From: Streptomyces sp. HUAS 15-9
Lineage (GTDB): Bacteria; Actinomycetota; Actinomycetes; Streptomycetales; Streptomycetaceae
DNA: 64,000 nt
Direction: 5' to 3'
NCBI RefSeq assembly: GCF_025642155.1
Contig: NZ_CP106798.1
Location: forward strand, 9,114,001-9,178,000
Position 1 is the stretch's first letter. Each line of letters begins with the position of its first letter. Made by a program: the position numbers and the translations under genes. The notes under the pieces are model-generated. The model was not told where the DNA came from, did not search any database, and saw only the letters and a list, made by a program, of their open reading frames with translations. Shown here piece after piece: positions 48,023 through 57,468 of this stretch.

Positions 48023-48580
48023 CCCGCGGTCGAGGGGGCGGTTCTGCCATTCGGCCATGCCCTCCATCACCTTGTCGGTGATGGTGGAGATGGTCTGCTT
48101 GGATACCTCGGCGCCGTAGACCTCGGCCAGGTGAGCAGCAATCTCGCCGTGCGTGAGCCCCTTCGCGGACAGCGACAGCACCATCTCGTCGACCCCGGTC
48201 AGCCGCCGCTGCCGCTTCTTGACGATCTGCGGCTCGAACGTGCCCGAGGTGTCACGCGGGACTTTGACCTCGACTGGCCCGACGTCGGTCAGCACGGTCT
48301 TGGCCCAGCCTCCGTTGCGGGAGTTGCCGCTGCCCCGGCCGCCGACATCATGCTTCTCATAGCCGAGGTGATCGGTGACCTCACCTTCCAGGGCAGATTC
48401 CAAGACCCGCTTGGTCAGCTGCTGCAGCAGCCCACCCTGCCCAGTCAGCTGCAGCCCCTCCGACCGGGCCCGCTCCACCAGCATCGCGACCAACTGCTCG
48501 TCGGACACGGGCGCAGGCTGCCCAGACTGGGCACTCTCGACAGGCTCCACGGTCTCCAACTCCACGGCGGTGTCAGTCAC
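48023..48580 (-). pseudogene. IS256-family transposase, N-terminal fragment
   Basis: 186 residues from MTDTAVELETVEPVESAQSG through the typical LTKRVLESALEGEVTDHLGY, GNSRNGGWAKTVLTDVGPVE and SKQTISTITDKVMEGMAEWQ. It stops at NRPLDRG, where the IS30 element is inserted. Start GTG 48580. The transposase is in at least three pieces and cannot be made. Confidence 0.9.
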
Positions 48581-48637
48581 TTGACGTCTCTCCCGTGATC
48601 GTCGGATCCGCCGTTAGGTTTACACTCCCGATAAAGG

Positions 48638-48664
48638 GCCTGCGCTCGCACGATGAGAGCCTAG
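48638..48664 (+). pseudogene. Helicase-associated protein, small left piece
   Basis: The codons GLRSHDESL run straight into VEQLASRALT at 50111 if the IS701 element and one copy of CTAG are removed. To the left, the IS256 end begins near 48637. Confidence 0.6.
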
Positions 48665-50106
48665 TAGGGCTTGGTCATCTTCACTCCTGAGTGGCGTGTC
48701 TGTTGCCTCGTGGGTGGCGTTGTCGTGGTGTGACACCTGAGGAGATGACCGAGGCCCGGGGGGACCTGGAGGCGTTCGCGGCGGAGTTGTTCGACGGGTT
48801 CTTCCGTGCGGACCAGCGGCGGTGGGGACAGGCGTATGTGCGAGGGCTGCTGCTGGACGGGCGGCGTAAGTCGGTGGAGCCGATGGCAGCCCGCCTCGGC
48901 GAGGACGGCAACCGGCAGGCGCTGGCGCACTTCATCACCTCCAGCCCGTGGGATGCGGCCCATGTGCGGGCCCGGCTGGCCTGGAGGATGCACGAGGCGA
49001 TCGGTCCGGAGGCGCTGATCGTTGACGACACCGGCTTCCTCAAGGACGGGGACGCGTCTGCGTGTGTGTCGCGGCAGTACACCGGCACCGCGGGCAAGGT
49101 CACCAACTGCCAGGTGGGAGTGTCGCTGCACCTGGCCCGTGAGCAGGCCTCGGCCGCAGTGAACTGGCGGCTGTTCGTGCCCGCTTCATGGGATCCGGCC
49201 TCTGGACAGGCGGATGCGGCCAAGGTCGCCCGCCGCGGCCGTTGCGGCATCCCCGCCCAGGTGGGGCATGTGGAGAAGTGGCAGCTGGCCCTGGACATGA
49301 TCGACGAAACCCGGTCGTGGGGCGTCGATGTCCCCTTGGTCGTGGCGGATGCCGGATACGGCGATGCCGCCGCCTTCCGTCTGGGGCTGGAGGAACGCAG
49401 CCTGCCCTATGCGGTCGGGATCTCCTGCCGCCACACCGCCCATCCGGCCGACGCCCGGCCCGTCCAGCCCCCCTACGCGGGCACCGGCCTGCCACCGAAA
49501 GCGCAGTACCCCGACCCTGCGCAGACGGTGAAAGACCTGGTCATCGCGGCCGGCCGGGCGGCTGCACGGCCGGTTTCCTGGCGGGTAGGCTCCCGGCCGG
49601 GCACGGGCCGAAACGGCTTCAAGCGCATGTACTCGCGGTTCGTCGCCCTCAGGGTCCGGCCCGCCGGACGGGGCCTACGCAAGACCACGGACGCTCCCGA
49701 GCTGCCTGAACGCTGGCTGCTGGCCGAATGGCCCGCCACCGAGAGCGAGCCGGTGCAGTTCTGGCTGTCCAGCCTGCCCTCCGGCATGCCACTGGCCACC
49801 CTGGTGCGGCTGACCAAGCTGCGCTGGCGCATCGAGCACGACTACCGGGAGATGAAACAGGCCCTGGGACTTGCCCACTTCGAAGGCCGCACCTGGGGCG
49901 GCTGGCACCACCATGTCACCCTCGTCTCCGCCGCCCATGCCTTCTGCACCCTCAGGCGCATGGCTCGCGCCCCAAAAGACACAGCGGCGGTCTGAGTCTC
50001 TACCAGATCGTCCGTGAACTGCAGACACTCCTCGCCCTCTGGACCGGCGCCTGCCCCACCTGCCGCCGCGACATACCCGCACCGATAGCAAGATGACCAA
50101 GCCCTA
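48665..50106 (+). mobile_element. IS701-family element with CTAG duplication
   Basis: 1442 bases, with terminal inverted repeats TAGGGCTTGGTCATCTT at 48665-48681 and its complement at 50090-50106. It is flanked by CTAG at 48661-48664 and 50107-50110, the expected IS701-type four-base target. It carries one intact transposase and interrupts a helicase fragment. Confidence 0.9.
48730..49995 (+). CDS. IS701-family transposase
   Basis: A 421-residue DDE transposase of the IS701 group. Catalytic-type motifs are ALIVDDTGFLKDGDASACVS (first Asp), LVVADAGYGDAAAFRLGLEE (second Asp) and LRWRIEHDYREMKQALGL (Glu in the YREMK motif). Start GTG 48730 is used. The frame is complete and both ends are intact with a fresh target duplication, so the element may still move. 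Confidence 0.9.
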   Translation: MTPEEMTEARGDLEAFAAELFDGFFRADQRRWGQAYVRGLLLDGRRKSVEPMAARLGEDGNRQALAHFITSSPWDAAHVRARLAWRMHEAIGPEALIVDDTGFLKDGDASACVSRQYTGTAGKVTNCQVGVSLHLAREQASAAVNWRLFVPASWDPASGQADAAKVARRGRCGIPAQVGHVEKWQLALDMIDETRSWGVDVPLVVADAGYGDAAAFRLGLEERSLPYAVGISCRHTAHPADARPVQPPYAGTGLPPKAQYPDPAQTVKDLVIAAGRAAARPVSWRVGSRPGTGRNGFKRMYSRFVALRVRPAGRGLRKTTDAPELPERWLLAEWPATESEPVQFWLSSLPSGMPLATLVRLTKLRWRIEHDYREMKQALGLAHFEGRTWGGWHHHVTLVSAAHAFCTLRRMARAPKDTAAV

Positions 50107-50110
50107 CTAG

Positions 50111-51292
50111 TCGAGCAGCTCGCCTCCCGCGCCCTCACCAGCGGCAAGCGCAAGGTCCACATCCGGCGCGACGAAGAGGGGCGCATCGTCGGGGCCGGCG
50201 GCGAGGGTGACGGCGAGGACCAGGAGCAGGACGGCGCCGACGCCGCTGCCGAGTCCGCGCTGCTTCACTTCTCCAGCCCGCGCGACGCGGCCACGATCGC
50301 GGCGTTCTTGCGTACGCGGGTATACCGGCCGGAGTCCCTGGCCTGGCTGGAGGGATACGAGGCGCTGCTGCGCTGGCGCAGGGAGAACGAGATCACCGGC
50401 CTGTACGCCGTCCCGTACGACACCCAGGTCGAAGTCGGCGTCACCAAGGACTTCCCGCTCGGGCGGTGGGTCCACCAGCAGCGCAAGACACTGCGCGCCG
50501 GCGAACTCGATCCCCACCGCAAGGAACTGCTAGACCCGCCCGAGGCCGGGATGGTCTGGGAACCGGGCGAGGAGGCGTGGGAAGCCAAGCTCGCCGTGCT
50601 GCGGTCGTACCGGCGGGCCACCGGGCACCTCGCCCCCCGTCAGGACGCCGTGTGGGGCGAGGGCCAGGCGATGGTGCCCGTCGGGCAGCACAATGGCCAA
50701 CCTCCGCCGCAAGGGCGCGAAGAACGGCCTGAGCAAGGACCCGAAGCGGGCGGAGCAGCGTGCGGCGCAGCTCACCGCGATCGACCCGGACTGGGACTGC
50801 GAGTGGCCACTCGACTGGCAGCGGCACTACCGCATCCTGGCGGACCTGGTCGAGGCCGACGGCAGCCTTCTCGAGATCCAGCCTGGCGTACTCATGGACG
50901 GCGATGACCTCGGCAAGTGGCTCCAGCAGCAGAAGCAGCCGGCCACCTGGGCGCGGCTCCTGCCCGAGCAGCAGGAGCGGCTGTCCACGCTGGGTGTCAA
51001 GCCGCTTGAGGCGCCGTCTCCCGCCCCCGCGGGCGGTCATGCGGCGAAGGGTCCGAGCAAGGCGCAGCAGGCGTTCCAGCGGGGACTTGCGGCCCTCGCG
51101 CAGTGGGTGGAGCGGGAGGGAGCCGACCGCCCGGTGCCGCGCGGCCACACCGAGGAGATCGCGATCGACAGCGAGACGGAACCGGTGGTCGTGAAGCTGG
51201 GCGTGTGGGTCTCGAACACCAAGTCCAGGCGCGACAAGCTCGACCAGGAGCAGCTGGCCGCGCTGCGGGAGCTGGGCGTGGAGTGGGCGTGA
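50111..51292 (+). pseudogene. Helicase-associated-domain protein, C-terminal part, frameshifted
   Basis: The frame VEQLASRALTSGKRKVHIRR leads into helicase-associated repeats typical of Streptomyces DEAD/DEAH helicases with HA domains (VGVTKDFPLGRWVHQQRKTL, then LAVLRSYRRATGHLAPRQDA). Near 50692 an extra A breaks the frame. The rest (MANLRRKGAKNGLSKDPKRA, WPLDWQRHYRILADLV, VWVSNTKSRRDKLDQEQLAA) is in another frame to 51292. The motor domains are absent, lost or displaced by the IS256 element. Confidence 0.8.
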
Positions 51293-51593
51293 CGCTCCCG
51301 TCGGCGGGTCGTTGAACCGGTTGGACATCCCAGAGCACAGAGAGACCCCGGGCCGCAGATGCCCGGGGCCTCGTACTGTCTCGCCGCAATGGCGAGAGCT
51401 GCCTCCGTTGAGATGATCCACGCTGTCCGCACTGTCGACGAAAAGATCGTGTCGGCTTTACGCTGCGTGTGCAGAAGGTTACGAAGCAAGGGAAGGTCGT
51501 TGCCAGCCCCTTTTCAATGGGTCATGAGGGTGCGTGCTTCGCATGTGCGGGCCGCTGGGTGGTTATGGGGGCAACGGGCCTTGAGGGGGATGG
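51293..51593. other. Intergenic, no gene supported
   Basis: About 300 bases with no recognisable feature. It contains the presumed promoter of the next hypothetical gene. Confidence 0.4.
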
Positions 51594-52176
51594 ATGACGA
51601 GCGGATCGCGAATCCGGCGGGCGAGCCGATGGCAGGACCCGGTGCGCATGCTCTTGCTGATCAATGCGGCGGCTCATGAACCGCGACCCGGTGTGGACGG
51701 TGAGGTGCCGACCGAGTGCGTGGGTGTGGTCCGCGCGCAGGTGCGGCTGCAAAAGCTCGATTTCTGGGTGCGCTATCCCGACTACCTGGCCTATGAGCTA
51801 ATGACGGAGTATGAGAAGGCTCCGGATGAGCCGGCACTGCTTGATCTGGCCGAGGACATCCTCTCCTCTCAGGAGCCGGACCTGCGTCGGTTCCCGATGC
51901 TGCGGCACCGCTTCGGCGCCTTCGAGGAACTCGACGACGCTCTCGCGGTACTGGTCGAACGGGGCTTGCTTAAAAAGACGCAGGTCTTGCGGGAGCGGAA
52001 GGTTGCCGAGCACCTCTACTACCTGTTGCAGGACGCTTGCCATGAGCATCGTCGTAGAGGCCCCAGCGCTGGCCTGGTACGTGAAGCGGACCAAGCAGGT
52101 GGTGGCGTTGGTTGACGGGCTGGGAGGCTCACAGCTGAAGAAACGCCAGTACCTGTTGCGGGCGCTCACGCCTTGA
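51594..52176 (+). pseudogene. Hypothetical protein, possible ABC-3C middle component, frameshifted
   Basis: The N-terminal frame includes MLLLINAAAHEPRPGVDGEV and RLQKLDFWVRYPDYLAYELM, then LRRFPMLRHRFGAFEELDDA and LVERGLLKK, up to LYYLLQDA. Near 52035 it passes into another frame (ALAWYVKRTKQVVALVDGLG, then LKKRQYLLRALTP, stop 52176). The KLDFxxRYP and winged-helix pattern resembles the middle components of ABC-three-component systems, but no ATPase partner is nearby, so that is weak. Start 51594 is uncertain. Confidence 0.5.
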
Positions 52177-52390
52177 AACCCCAGCGCTGCTCTTCGCAGC
52201 CCTGACCCTGTTCGCGGCGGGGCTGACAGCTCCCAGCTGGTACCTCGAATACGGCCACCGAGGAGTACGGGACGAGGAGGCCGCGTACCCCCATGCCACC
52301 ACAACGCGGCCGAAGACCCAGGAACAGACAGATCGCCCCGATTCACCCGGGGACGCTCAGTCCATCACCATCACCTTGCACATGACCTGA
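52175..52390 (+). other. Open frame with one membrane segment, no start
   Basis: The frame ALLFAALTLFAAGLTAPSWY followed by a charged tail to a stop at 52390 looks coding-like but lacks a start and ribosome site. It may be a remnant of a membrane protein. Confidence 0.3.
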
Positions 52391-52481
52391 CCGCCCATCG
52401 GCCCGAAGGGGCATTGCCTCTTCGGGCCGATCGCCCCGTTCGGCCCCTCCGGGCGGTACACGGCGCACTACAGTCCACCCC

Positions 52482-53006
52482 ATGAAGAAGATCACGATCA
52501 TGCGCATGGCGGCCGGCGCCGCAGGAGCCATCGTGGCACTCTCGGGCATCTCAGCCCACGCCACCGAGGCGAAGAAGCCGAAACTGGACCACGTCCAGAT
52601 CCCCAAGATGTACGGCAGCGGCCAGCTGTGCCTGTCGATGAACAACAGCACCAAGAACGGCGCCCAGCTCATAGCCCAGCGCTGCAACGGATCGCAGACC
52701 CAGAAGTGGACGTTCAAGTACGAGTACCACGGCTCGTACGGCTACAAGATCAAGAACGACAAGTCGGGCAAGTGCCTGACGGTGAAGTCGGGCAGGGCCG
52801 GAGCCGCGATCGTCCAGGACACCTGCCCCCGCTACAACGACCAGCTGTTCCGCTGGACGGCCGAGGACCACAAGCAGAAGATGGCCAACGCCTACTCGCG
52901 CATGGCCCTGACCGTCCCCACCGAGAAGTCGGGAGTGAAGGTCGTCCAGCAGCCGCTCAGCGGTAGCCGGAACAAGCAGCAGCGCTTCTACCTGCCCGCG
53001 TTCTAG
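52482..53006 (+). CDS. Secreted ricin-type lectin-domain protein
   Basis: A 174-residue exported protein. The signal peptide covers about residues 1-27 (MAAGAAGAIVALSGISAHA). The mature part is one beta-trefoil-like ricin domain with the QxW-type motif QTQKWTFKYE, then SGKCLTVKSGRAGAAIVQDT and RYNDQLFRWTAEDHK. Cysteines in GQLCLSMNN, AQRCNG, KCLTV and DTCPRY probably pair. Its likely role is carbohydrate or surface binding outside the cell. No catalytic domain is attached. A strong hairpin follows it. Confidence 0.85.
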   Translation: MKKITIMRMAAGAAGAIVALSGISAHATEAKKPKLDHVQIPKMYGSGQLCLSMNNSTKNGAQLIAQRCNGSQTQKWTFKYEYHGSYGYKIKNDKSGKCLTVKSGRAGAAIVQDTCPRYNDQLFRWTAEDHKQKMANAYSRMALTVPTEKSGVKVVQQPLSGSRNKQQRFYLPAF

Positions 53007-53028
53007 GCCGGTTACGCGCACCGGCACG

Positions 53029-53070
53029 CGTCTGTGGGCCCGCACGCCGCCGCGTGCGGGCCCACAGACG
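53029..53070. terminator. Long hairpin between converging genes
   Basis: Two perfectly complementary 18-base arms (CGTCTGTGGGCCCGCACG and its complement) with a 6-base loop. It lies between the ends of the lectin gene and the DUF6924-like gene. There is no T run, as is common in Streptomyces, and it could serve both directions. Confidence 0.85.
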
Positions 53071-53084
53071 CCTTGGCGCTGCCC

Positions 53085-53477
53085 CTACAGCTTGCGCAGG
53101 ACGCCGTCTTCTCCTACCTCGCGCCTGATCTCGAAGAAGTCGGAGTTGGCGAGGTTCATCTGGGCGGCGAACGCGGAGAGCAGTTCGGGGACGATGCGGA
53201 ACGGTTCTTCGGACTCCGATGCCGGCAGCGGATCGTCCTCGTGCGGCTGGTTGCATACCGCGAGCACCTGCATGCCGCCGCTGAGCGTCTCCTCGTCGGC
53301 GACCAGGAGCACGGTGTGCTGAGGCCAGCTGTCCTCGCCGCGCTCTACGAGCCGGAGCAGGGCTGCGGCGTCCAGGCCCGCGTAGGCTTCGTCGTCCAGG
53401 ATCTCCACCTGGTCGATGACCACCTCGTCTGTCACTTCCCGGTCGCGCAGGTACTCGGTGAACCGCGCCCACTGCAT
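53085..53477 (-). CDS. DUF6924-like hypothetical protein
   Basis: 130 residues from ATG 53477: FTEYLRDREVTDEVVIDQVE, EDSWPQHTVLLVADEETLSG and FRIVPELLSAFAAQMNLANS, then DFFEIRREVGEDGVLRKL. The C-terminal pattern (RxVPxxLxxxxxNLxIANxDF, DGVxR) matches the Streptomyces DUF6924 family of unknown function. The start may be truncated, since the N-terminus usually carries more residues and the divergent gene begins abruptly next to it. Confidence 0.65.
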   Translation of the reverse strand: MQWARFTEYLRDREVTDEVVIDQVEILDDEAYAGLDAAALLRLVERGEDSWPQHTVLLVADEETLSGGMQVLAVCNQPHEDDPLPASESEEPFRIVPELLSAFAAQMNLANSDFFEIRREVGEDGVLRKL

Positions 53478-53742
53478 CGACCGGTGGATCGCCGATGAGG
53501 AGCGTCGCGAGGCGGAGCGGCGCAAAGGTGAGGAGATGCGGCCGGCCCCGCCGGACTGGCTGATCCAGTACGGCCTCAACCGCTCGAATGTGGACGCGGT
53601 GCACACCGGTGACTGCTGGACGGCGGCCAAGAGCGGCCGATGCCGGCCCGCCACCCGGCAGCAGGCGATCGATGCACTCCGCCAGCAGGTACCGTCATGC
53701 GTGCACTGCCGACCCGATACAGCCCTCGGCATCCTCGACTGA
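53475..53742 (+). pseudogene. DUF6233-like protein, C-terminal part
   Basis: The frame WIADEERREAERRKGEEMRP, WLIQYGLNRSNVDAVHTGDC and VPSCVHCRPDTALGILD is the conserved C-terminus of Streptomyces DUF6233 proteins. The normal N-terminus is missing; the frame is open upstream to ATG 53416 but with unrelated residues from the antisense gene. The border of both families near 53475 suggests a join of two truncated genes. Confidence 0.65.
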
Positions 53743-53998
53743 GACGAGAAAGCTCCGGCCAGTGTGCTGGCCAGAGCTACCCGCATGGGGGCGTGATCGT
53801 GAAGGGCGGTCGCCTACGCGGCGAAAGGCTCTGCAGGGCTTCAGCCGAACGATCGTCCCTGCAGGCAATAGATGAGGCCCGGGGACACTGTCCCCTTCAC
53901 CATCACGCCACGTTCAACCACACCAGCCCGGCGAGCATTCCCGGTGCGACTGAAACTTCATGAGGACCGGTGCGGTCGCGGGAGGGCGGCCGCAATTG
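53743..53998. other. Intergenic, no gene supported
   Basis: About 255 bases with no coding pattern or clear hairpin. Confidence 0.4.
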
Positions 53999-54561
53999 TC
54001 AGGCGGCCGTCTTCTTGCGGCGACGCCCACTACGAGCGAGTGCATCGATGAGCTCCTCGCGGCTCATCTTCGACCGGCCGAGAAGGTCCCGTTCGGTCGC
54101 CCGCTGGTACAGCTCCGCCTTGCTCAGCTTCTGCAGCTCTTTTTTGCCGCCGGCACCGCTGGTGCGGGCCCGTGCAGCCCCAGCCTTCTTCGGCGGCGCC
54201 TTCCGCGTCGGCGTCTTCGCCGCCTTCCCTGCCGCCGACGCCCGAGCAGCCGCCTTACGCGGCGCGGCCTTAACCTTCCGCTCGTCGGCCGGCTCCTTGC
54301 CGCCGCGGCCGGAGCGGGCGGCCTGCAGGCTGCCCTCAAGGACCTTCATCAGGTCGACGACGTTGGTCGCCTCCGGCGCCTCCTCGGCCGCCGCAATCTC
54401 CTGGGCCTCCGCCAGGACGATGCCGGTCGCCGGGTCGCGGTGCACGGAGACGTACAGGCCCCAGTCGGCGTCACCGGCCGTGAGCCAGTCTCGGCCCACG
54501 GGGCGTCGGTGGTCGTGAGTACGCGACCGGCGAGCGGGCCACCCAGGAGTCGGACGATCAC
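53999..54561 (-). pseudogene. Hypothetical N-terminus joined to a Ku-type C-terminal tail, frameshifted
   Basis: Start ATG 54561 gives IVRLLGGPLAGRVLTTTDA. Near 54510 the frame shifts to RPVGRDWLTAGDADWGLYVS, then VHRDPATGIVLAEAQEI. From about 54370 it has the C-terminal tail of actinobacterial Ku (ATNVVDLMKVLEGSLQAARS), followed by a Lys/Ala-rich linker and a final SAP/Rho-N-like helix pair (LSKAELYQRATERDLLGRSK). The Ku core barrel and DNA ring are missing. It could be a small protein using the same DNA-binding tail. Confidence 0.5.
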
Positions 54562-54727
54562 AGTGGTACCTCCATCCGGCGAGCCTCTCCCGCCTCACCC
54601 CTTGGCGGGGCTCGGAACCGGAAGGACAGCACCGGGGCACTGGCGACTTCCGACACGGCCCGGCCACCGGCCAACGGCGGGAGCGGCGCGGCGGGCCCGG
54701 CCGCCGCGCGACGCTTCCGACATACCG

Positions 54728-54982
54728 CTACACCTGAATGTCTGAATCACGGTGCGGACGTTGCTGAGCGTCCTGCTTCATCTGGTCACGCCATTTGCGG
54801 CTGAGTCTGATCACGGCGGTGGTGCGTCGCTGCACGTTCTTCACCGCTGCCTCGGTCCCCTCATGGCCGTAGTAGGCGCCGAAGGTCTGTGTGACGTTTT
54901 CGATGGCTCCCAGAACGGCGAGAGTGGCTGCGGTGATGGTGTCGGGGTCTGCACGCATGATCACCGTTCCCTCGGGGGTCAT
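54728..54982 (-). CDS. Small hypothetical protein next to IS copy 1
   Basis: 84 residues from ATG 54982: MRADPDTITAATLAVLGAIE, NVTQTFGAYYGHEGTEAAVK and RRTTAVIRLSRKWRDQM. It is helical and has no signal peptide. I recognise no family. The IS701-like element ends 18 bases before its start, so its original promoter has probably been replaced or lost. Confidence 0.45.
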   Translation of the reverse strand: MTPEGTVIMRADPDTITAATLAVLGAIENVTQTFGAYYGHEGTEAAVKNVQRRTTAVIRLSRKWRDQMKQDAQQRPHRDSDIQV

Positions 54983-54999
54983 CGTCGAGCCCTGCTGCA

Positions 55000-56518
55000 C
55001 TACCGGTAGTTCGTTAAATCCGGAGGTAGAGGTCAATGCCGTGTCCGTTGGTGACCGCGTCGATCAGGGCCTGGAGCTCGGAGGGTGGGTCCTTGTCCGT
55101 CCAGGCGTGCCACCATCGGTTGAGGGTGATGGCGGGGGTGAGCCAGGAACGGATGGCGCGTAAGGCCCTGGGCCAGCAAGGCGGTTGGGGCCGGTGGGGT
55201 TCGGCTGGGCCCCCTCTCTGGCCCCTCGTCGGGGCACGGGTCCGGCGCGGTGGCGTCCAAGGGTCCGGGTGGGGTGAACCACTGGTCCCAGCAGAAGGAG
55301 AAGGCGCAGTTGACCAGCATCTGGTGGCGGCGGATGGCGCGGTCGGAACGGACTTGGAAGTCGGCCCAGCCGAGTTCGTCCTTGATCTGCTTGTAGCTCT
55401 GCTCGATCCAGGGCCGCAGTCCGTAGAGGCGGACGATCTCGGCGAGGTCGGCCGGCGGGTGCGGGCCGGTGGCGGCGTGGGGCGCGTCGGGGTGGGGCAG
55501 GTTGGTGGCCAGGTACCAGGTGGCCTTCTCCGGCAGGCCGGCCGGGTCGGTGGTGGCCACGACCAGCCGGCAGGGTGAGTCAGGGCCGTAGCCGCCCAGG
55601 CGGGCATCAGCGGCCCACCAGGTCTCGGTGTGCCCGTCACGGAAGTGACGCACCACGGGCGTCCAGTCGCCTGGACGCTTGGCATCGCGCCAGGTCAGGG
55701 CGTGGGCTGCTTCGATGGGGGTGTGCGGCTGGTCGGCCGGAGCCCAGGTTCCGCGGTGCGGCTTGAGCGCGACCACGTAGGCCAGGCCGGCTGCGCGCAG
55801 TGCGAGGTACCAGTCGTCGCTGACGGAGTAGGCGCAGTCGGCGACCACCGCCCGGCAGCCGAAGCCGGCCTCCTTCCCGCGGGCCGCGAGGGCTGCGGCC
55901 AGCTGTGGTTTCGTACGGAAGGCCGGGTCGGACCGGCCGCGGGCGAAGTGATGGGCGGGGGTGTAGGGAGTCGCGTGCAGCGGGTAGTACACGCGGCCGT
56001 CGGTCCACACGGTGGTCACCGTGACGATGCCGTTGTCCGTCTTGCCCAGCCGGCCCAGCCACTGCCTGCCCACGTGCGCGGTCGCCGTGCCGTCCTTGCG
56101 GTCACCGGAATCGTCGACCACGATGACCCCGCCCTCGCGCAGCAGCTCAAGCCGCCGGTCGTTGACCTGCTCGGCCTCCCAGGGCGACTCGGACAGGAAG
56201 AACTGCAGCCGCTGCACCCCCGGCATCCCCGCACCCGCCACCGGCTCCGCCCCGGCCAGACAGGTGATCGTCTTGTTCCGCTCCCGCGGCGCCAGCAGCC
56301 CGACAGGTACTCGCGAAACCCTCGCCGCTGGGCCAGGCTGAAGAAGAGGTCGTCGAACCGGGCCGCGTACTCCTCCAACGGACCCGGCGCAGGCGGACAC
56401 GGACGGCGAGCGGTCATCTTCAGCCCCCAGCAAGGCAGTTGACTCCTACCACCGGCCTACGACCAACCCGACCTGCCGTCAACCCACGCCACCGCCGGAT
56501 TTAACGAACTACCGGTAG
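55000..56518 (-). mobile_element. IS701-like element, copy 1
   Basis: 1519 bases bounded by inverted ends CTACCGGTAGTTCGTTAAAT at 55000-55019 and complementary at 56499-56518. Each end starts with the palindrome CTACCGGTAG. It is the same element as 62118-63634, in opposite orientation. A target duplication could not be defined because of the palindromic ends. Confidence 0.85.
55014..56417 (-). pseudogene. IS701-like transposase, copy 1, frame-disrupted
   Basis: The true N-terminus is at ATG 56417 (PLEEYAARFDDLFFSLAQRR, GFREYL). Near 56303 one base is missing, and the main frame continues GLLAPRERNKTITCLAGAEP, then IVVDDSGDRKDGTATAHVGR (Asp), VVADCAYSVSDDWYLALRAA (Asp) and WIEQSYKQIKDELGWADFQV (Glu). 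Near 55170 a second shift leads to the expected C-terminus (RSWLTPAITLNRWWHAWTDK) ending at 55014. Both shifts are also present in copy 2. Confidence 0.75.
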
Positions 56519-56520
56519 CG

Positions 56521-56865
56521 GTGACCGGGGTGTACGGAACCGTGTTCAGCCCGGTCACGGCCCGCGACGAGTTTTTGAATATCCTCGACCGCCGGATCCC
56601 GGACAGGCGCTCCACCGTGATCATCGGCCCTCGTACGATCATCCCCCAGGGCTCTTCGGAGCCCGTCTCTTGCCGGATCGTTCGGAGCGTCGATGAGTAC
56701 GGAACGACCTGGTCACCGGACTGTTCCTGGGCGGACGGATCGGCCGTTGTTGAGGTGACCCAGACCGTGGACCTCAACAAGCCTCCTGCCGAATTCGATC
56801 TTGAGGCCTTCGCGGCCAAGACAGCGACCATCCACAATGAGATCCGCGCCCCCGTGGCGCCGTAG
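56521..56865 (+). CDS. Hypothetical protein, possibly 5'-truncated
   Basis: 114 residues from GTG 56521, two bases after the IS end. Segments are DEFLNILDRRIPDRRSTVII, CRIVRSVDEYGTTWSPDCSW and EVTQTVDLNKPPAEFDLEAF. I recognise no family. The start directly at the IS border suggests the real gene began further upstream and was cut. Confidence 0.4.
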   Translation: MTGVYGTVFSPVTARDEFLNILDRRIPDRRSTVIIGPRTIIPQGSSEPVSCRIVRSVDEYGTTWSPDCSWADGSAVVEVTQTVDLNKPPAEFDLEAFAAKTATIHNEIRAPVAP

Positions 56866-56889
56866 CCGTGGCTTTGCCGAACCGAGCCC

Positions 56890-57369
56890 GTGCTCAGCCT
56901 CCTGGCCGTGCGGGACCTGTTCCGATTCTGTGCATCGGAGCAGGAATCTGTGGCCAAGGCGAAGCCGCCGAGGAGGTCCATTCCGCCTGTCATCTCTCTG
57001 CACCGCGTGGGGAACATGGTGACTCCGTTCCGCCACGCGTCGATGGTCCTCGGCGAGATCCCCGTGAGCGACGTGTGGGGGGCGGTGGTGCGGGAGCAGT
57101 ACGACGCGCGGGCAAAAATCGTGATTCTGCGGGACCCGGTCCCGGCGGAGGTCGATCTGCCGTACGCGGAACTGACCGAGGGGCTGCTCGGCGAGGACCT
57201 CCCGGCGTGGTTGGGGTTGATGATGGCCATGGAGATCCGCTCGTACGCCCGGGATGTGCCGGTGACGGTGGGGGAGAGCAGCGAGGACATCCTCAGCATC
57301 GGTATCGATCCCGCGGCGCCAACGACTTTCCCGGAGTGGGCACAGCAGGTCGTGCCGCCAGAGAGCTGA
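56890..57369 (+). CDS. Hypothetical protein
   Basis: 159 residues from GTG 56890; ATG 57019 is a possible alternative. Segments are NMVTPFRHASMVLGEIPVSD, AKIVILRDPVPAEVDLPYAE and LPAWLGLMMAMEIRSYARDV, then an acidic C-terminus. No signal peptide or membrane helix is clear. I recognise no family. Confidence 0.4.
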   Translation: MLSLLAVRDLFRFCASEQESVAKAKPPRRSIPPVISLHRVGNMVTPFRHASMVLGEIPVSDVWGAVVREQYDARAKIVILRDPVPAEVDLPYAELTEGLLGEDLPAWLGLMMAMEIRSYARDVPVTVGESSEDILSIGIDPAAPTTFPEWAQQVVPPES

Positions 57370-57468
57370 TCCCCGAACACGCCGCAAGAGGACATCCACG
57401 TACGAGAGGCGCCGCCTTGACGGCGCCGGCACCCCCTCCACAAATAGGAGGATCAGCCCAGCCTGTCT

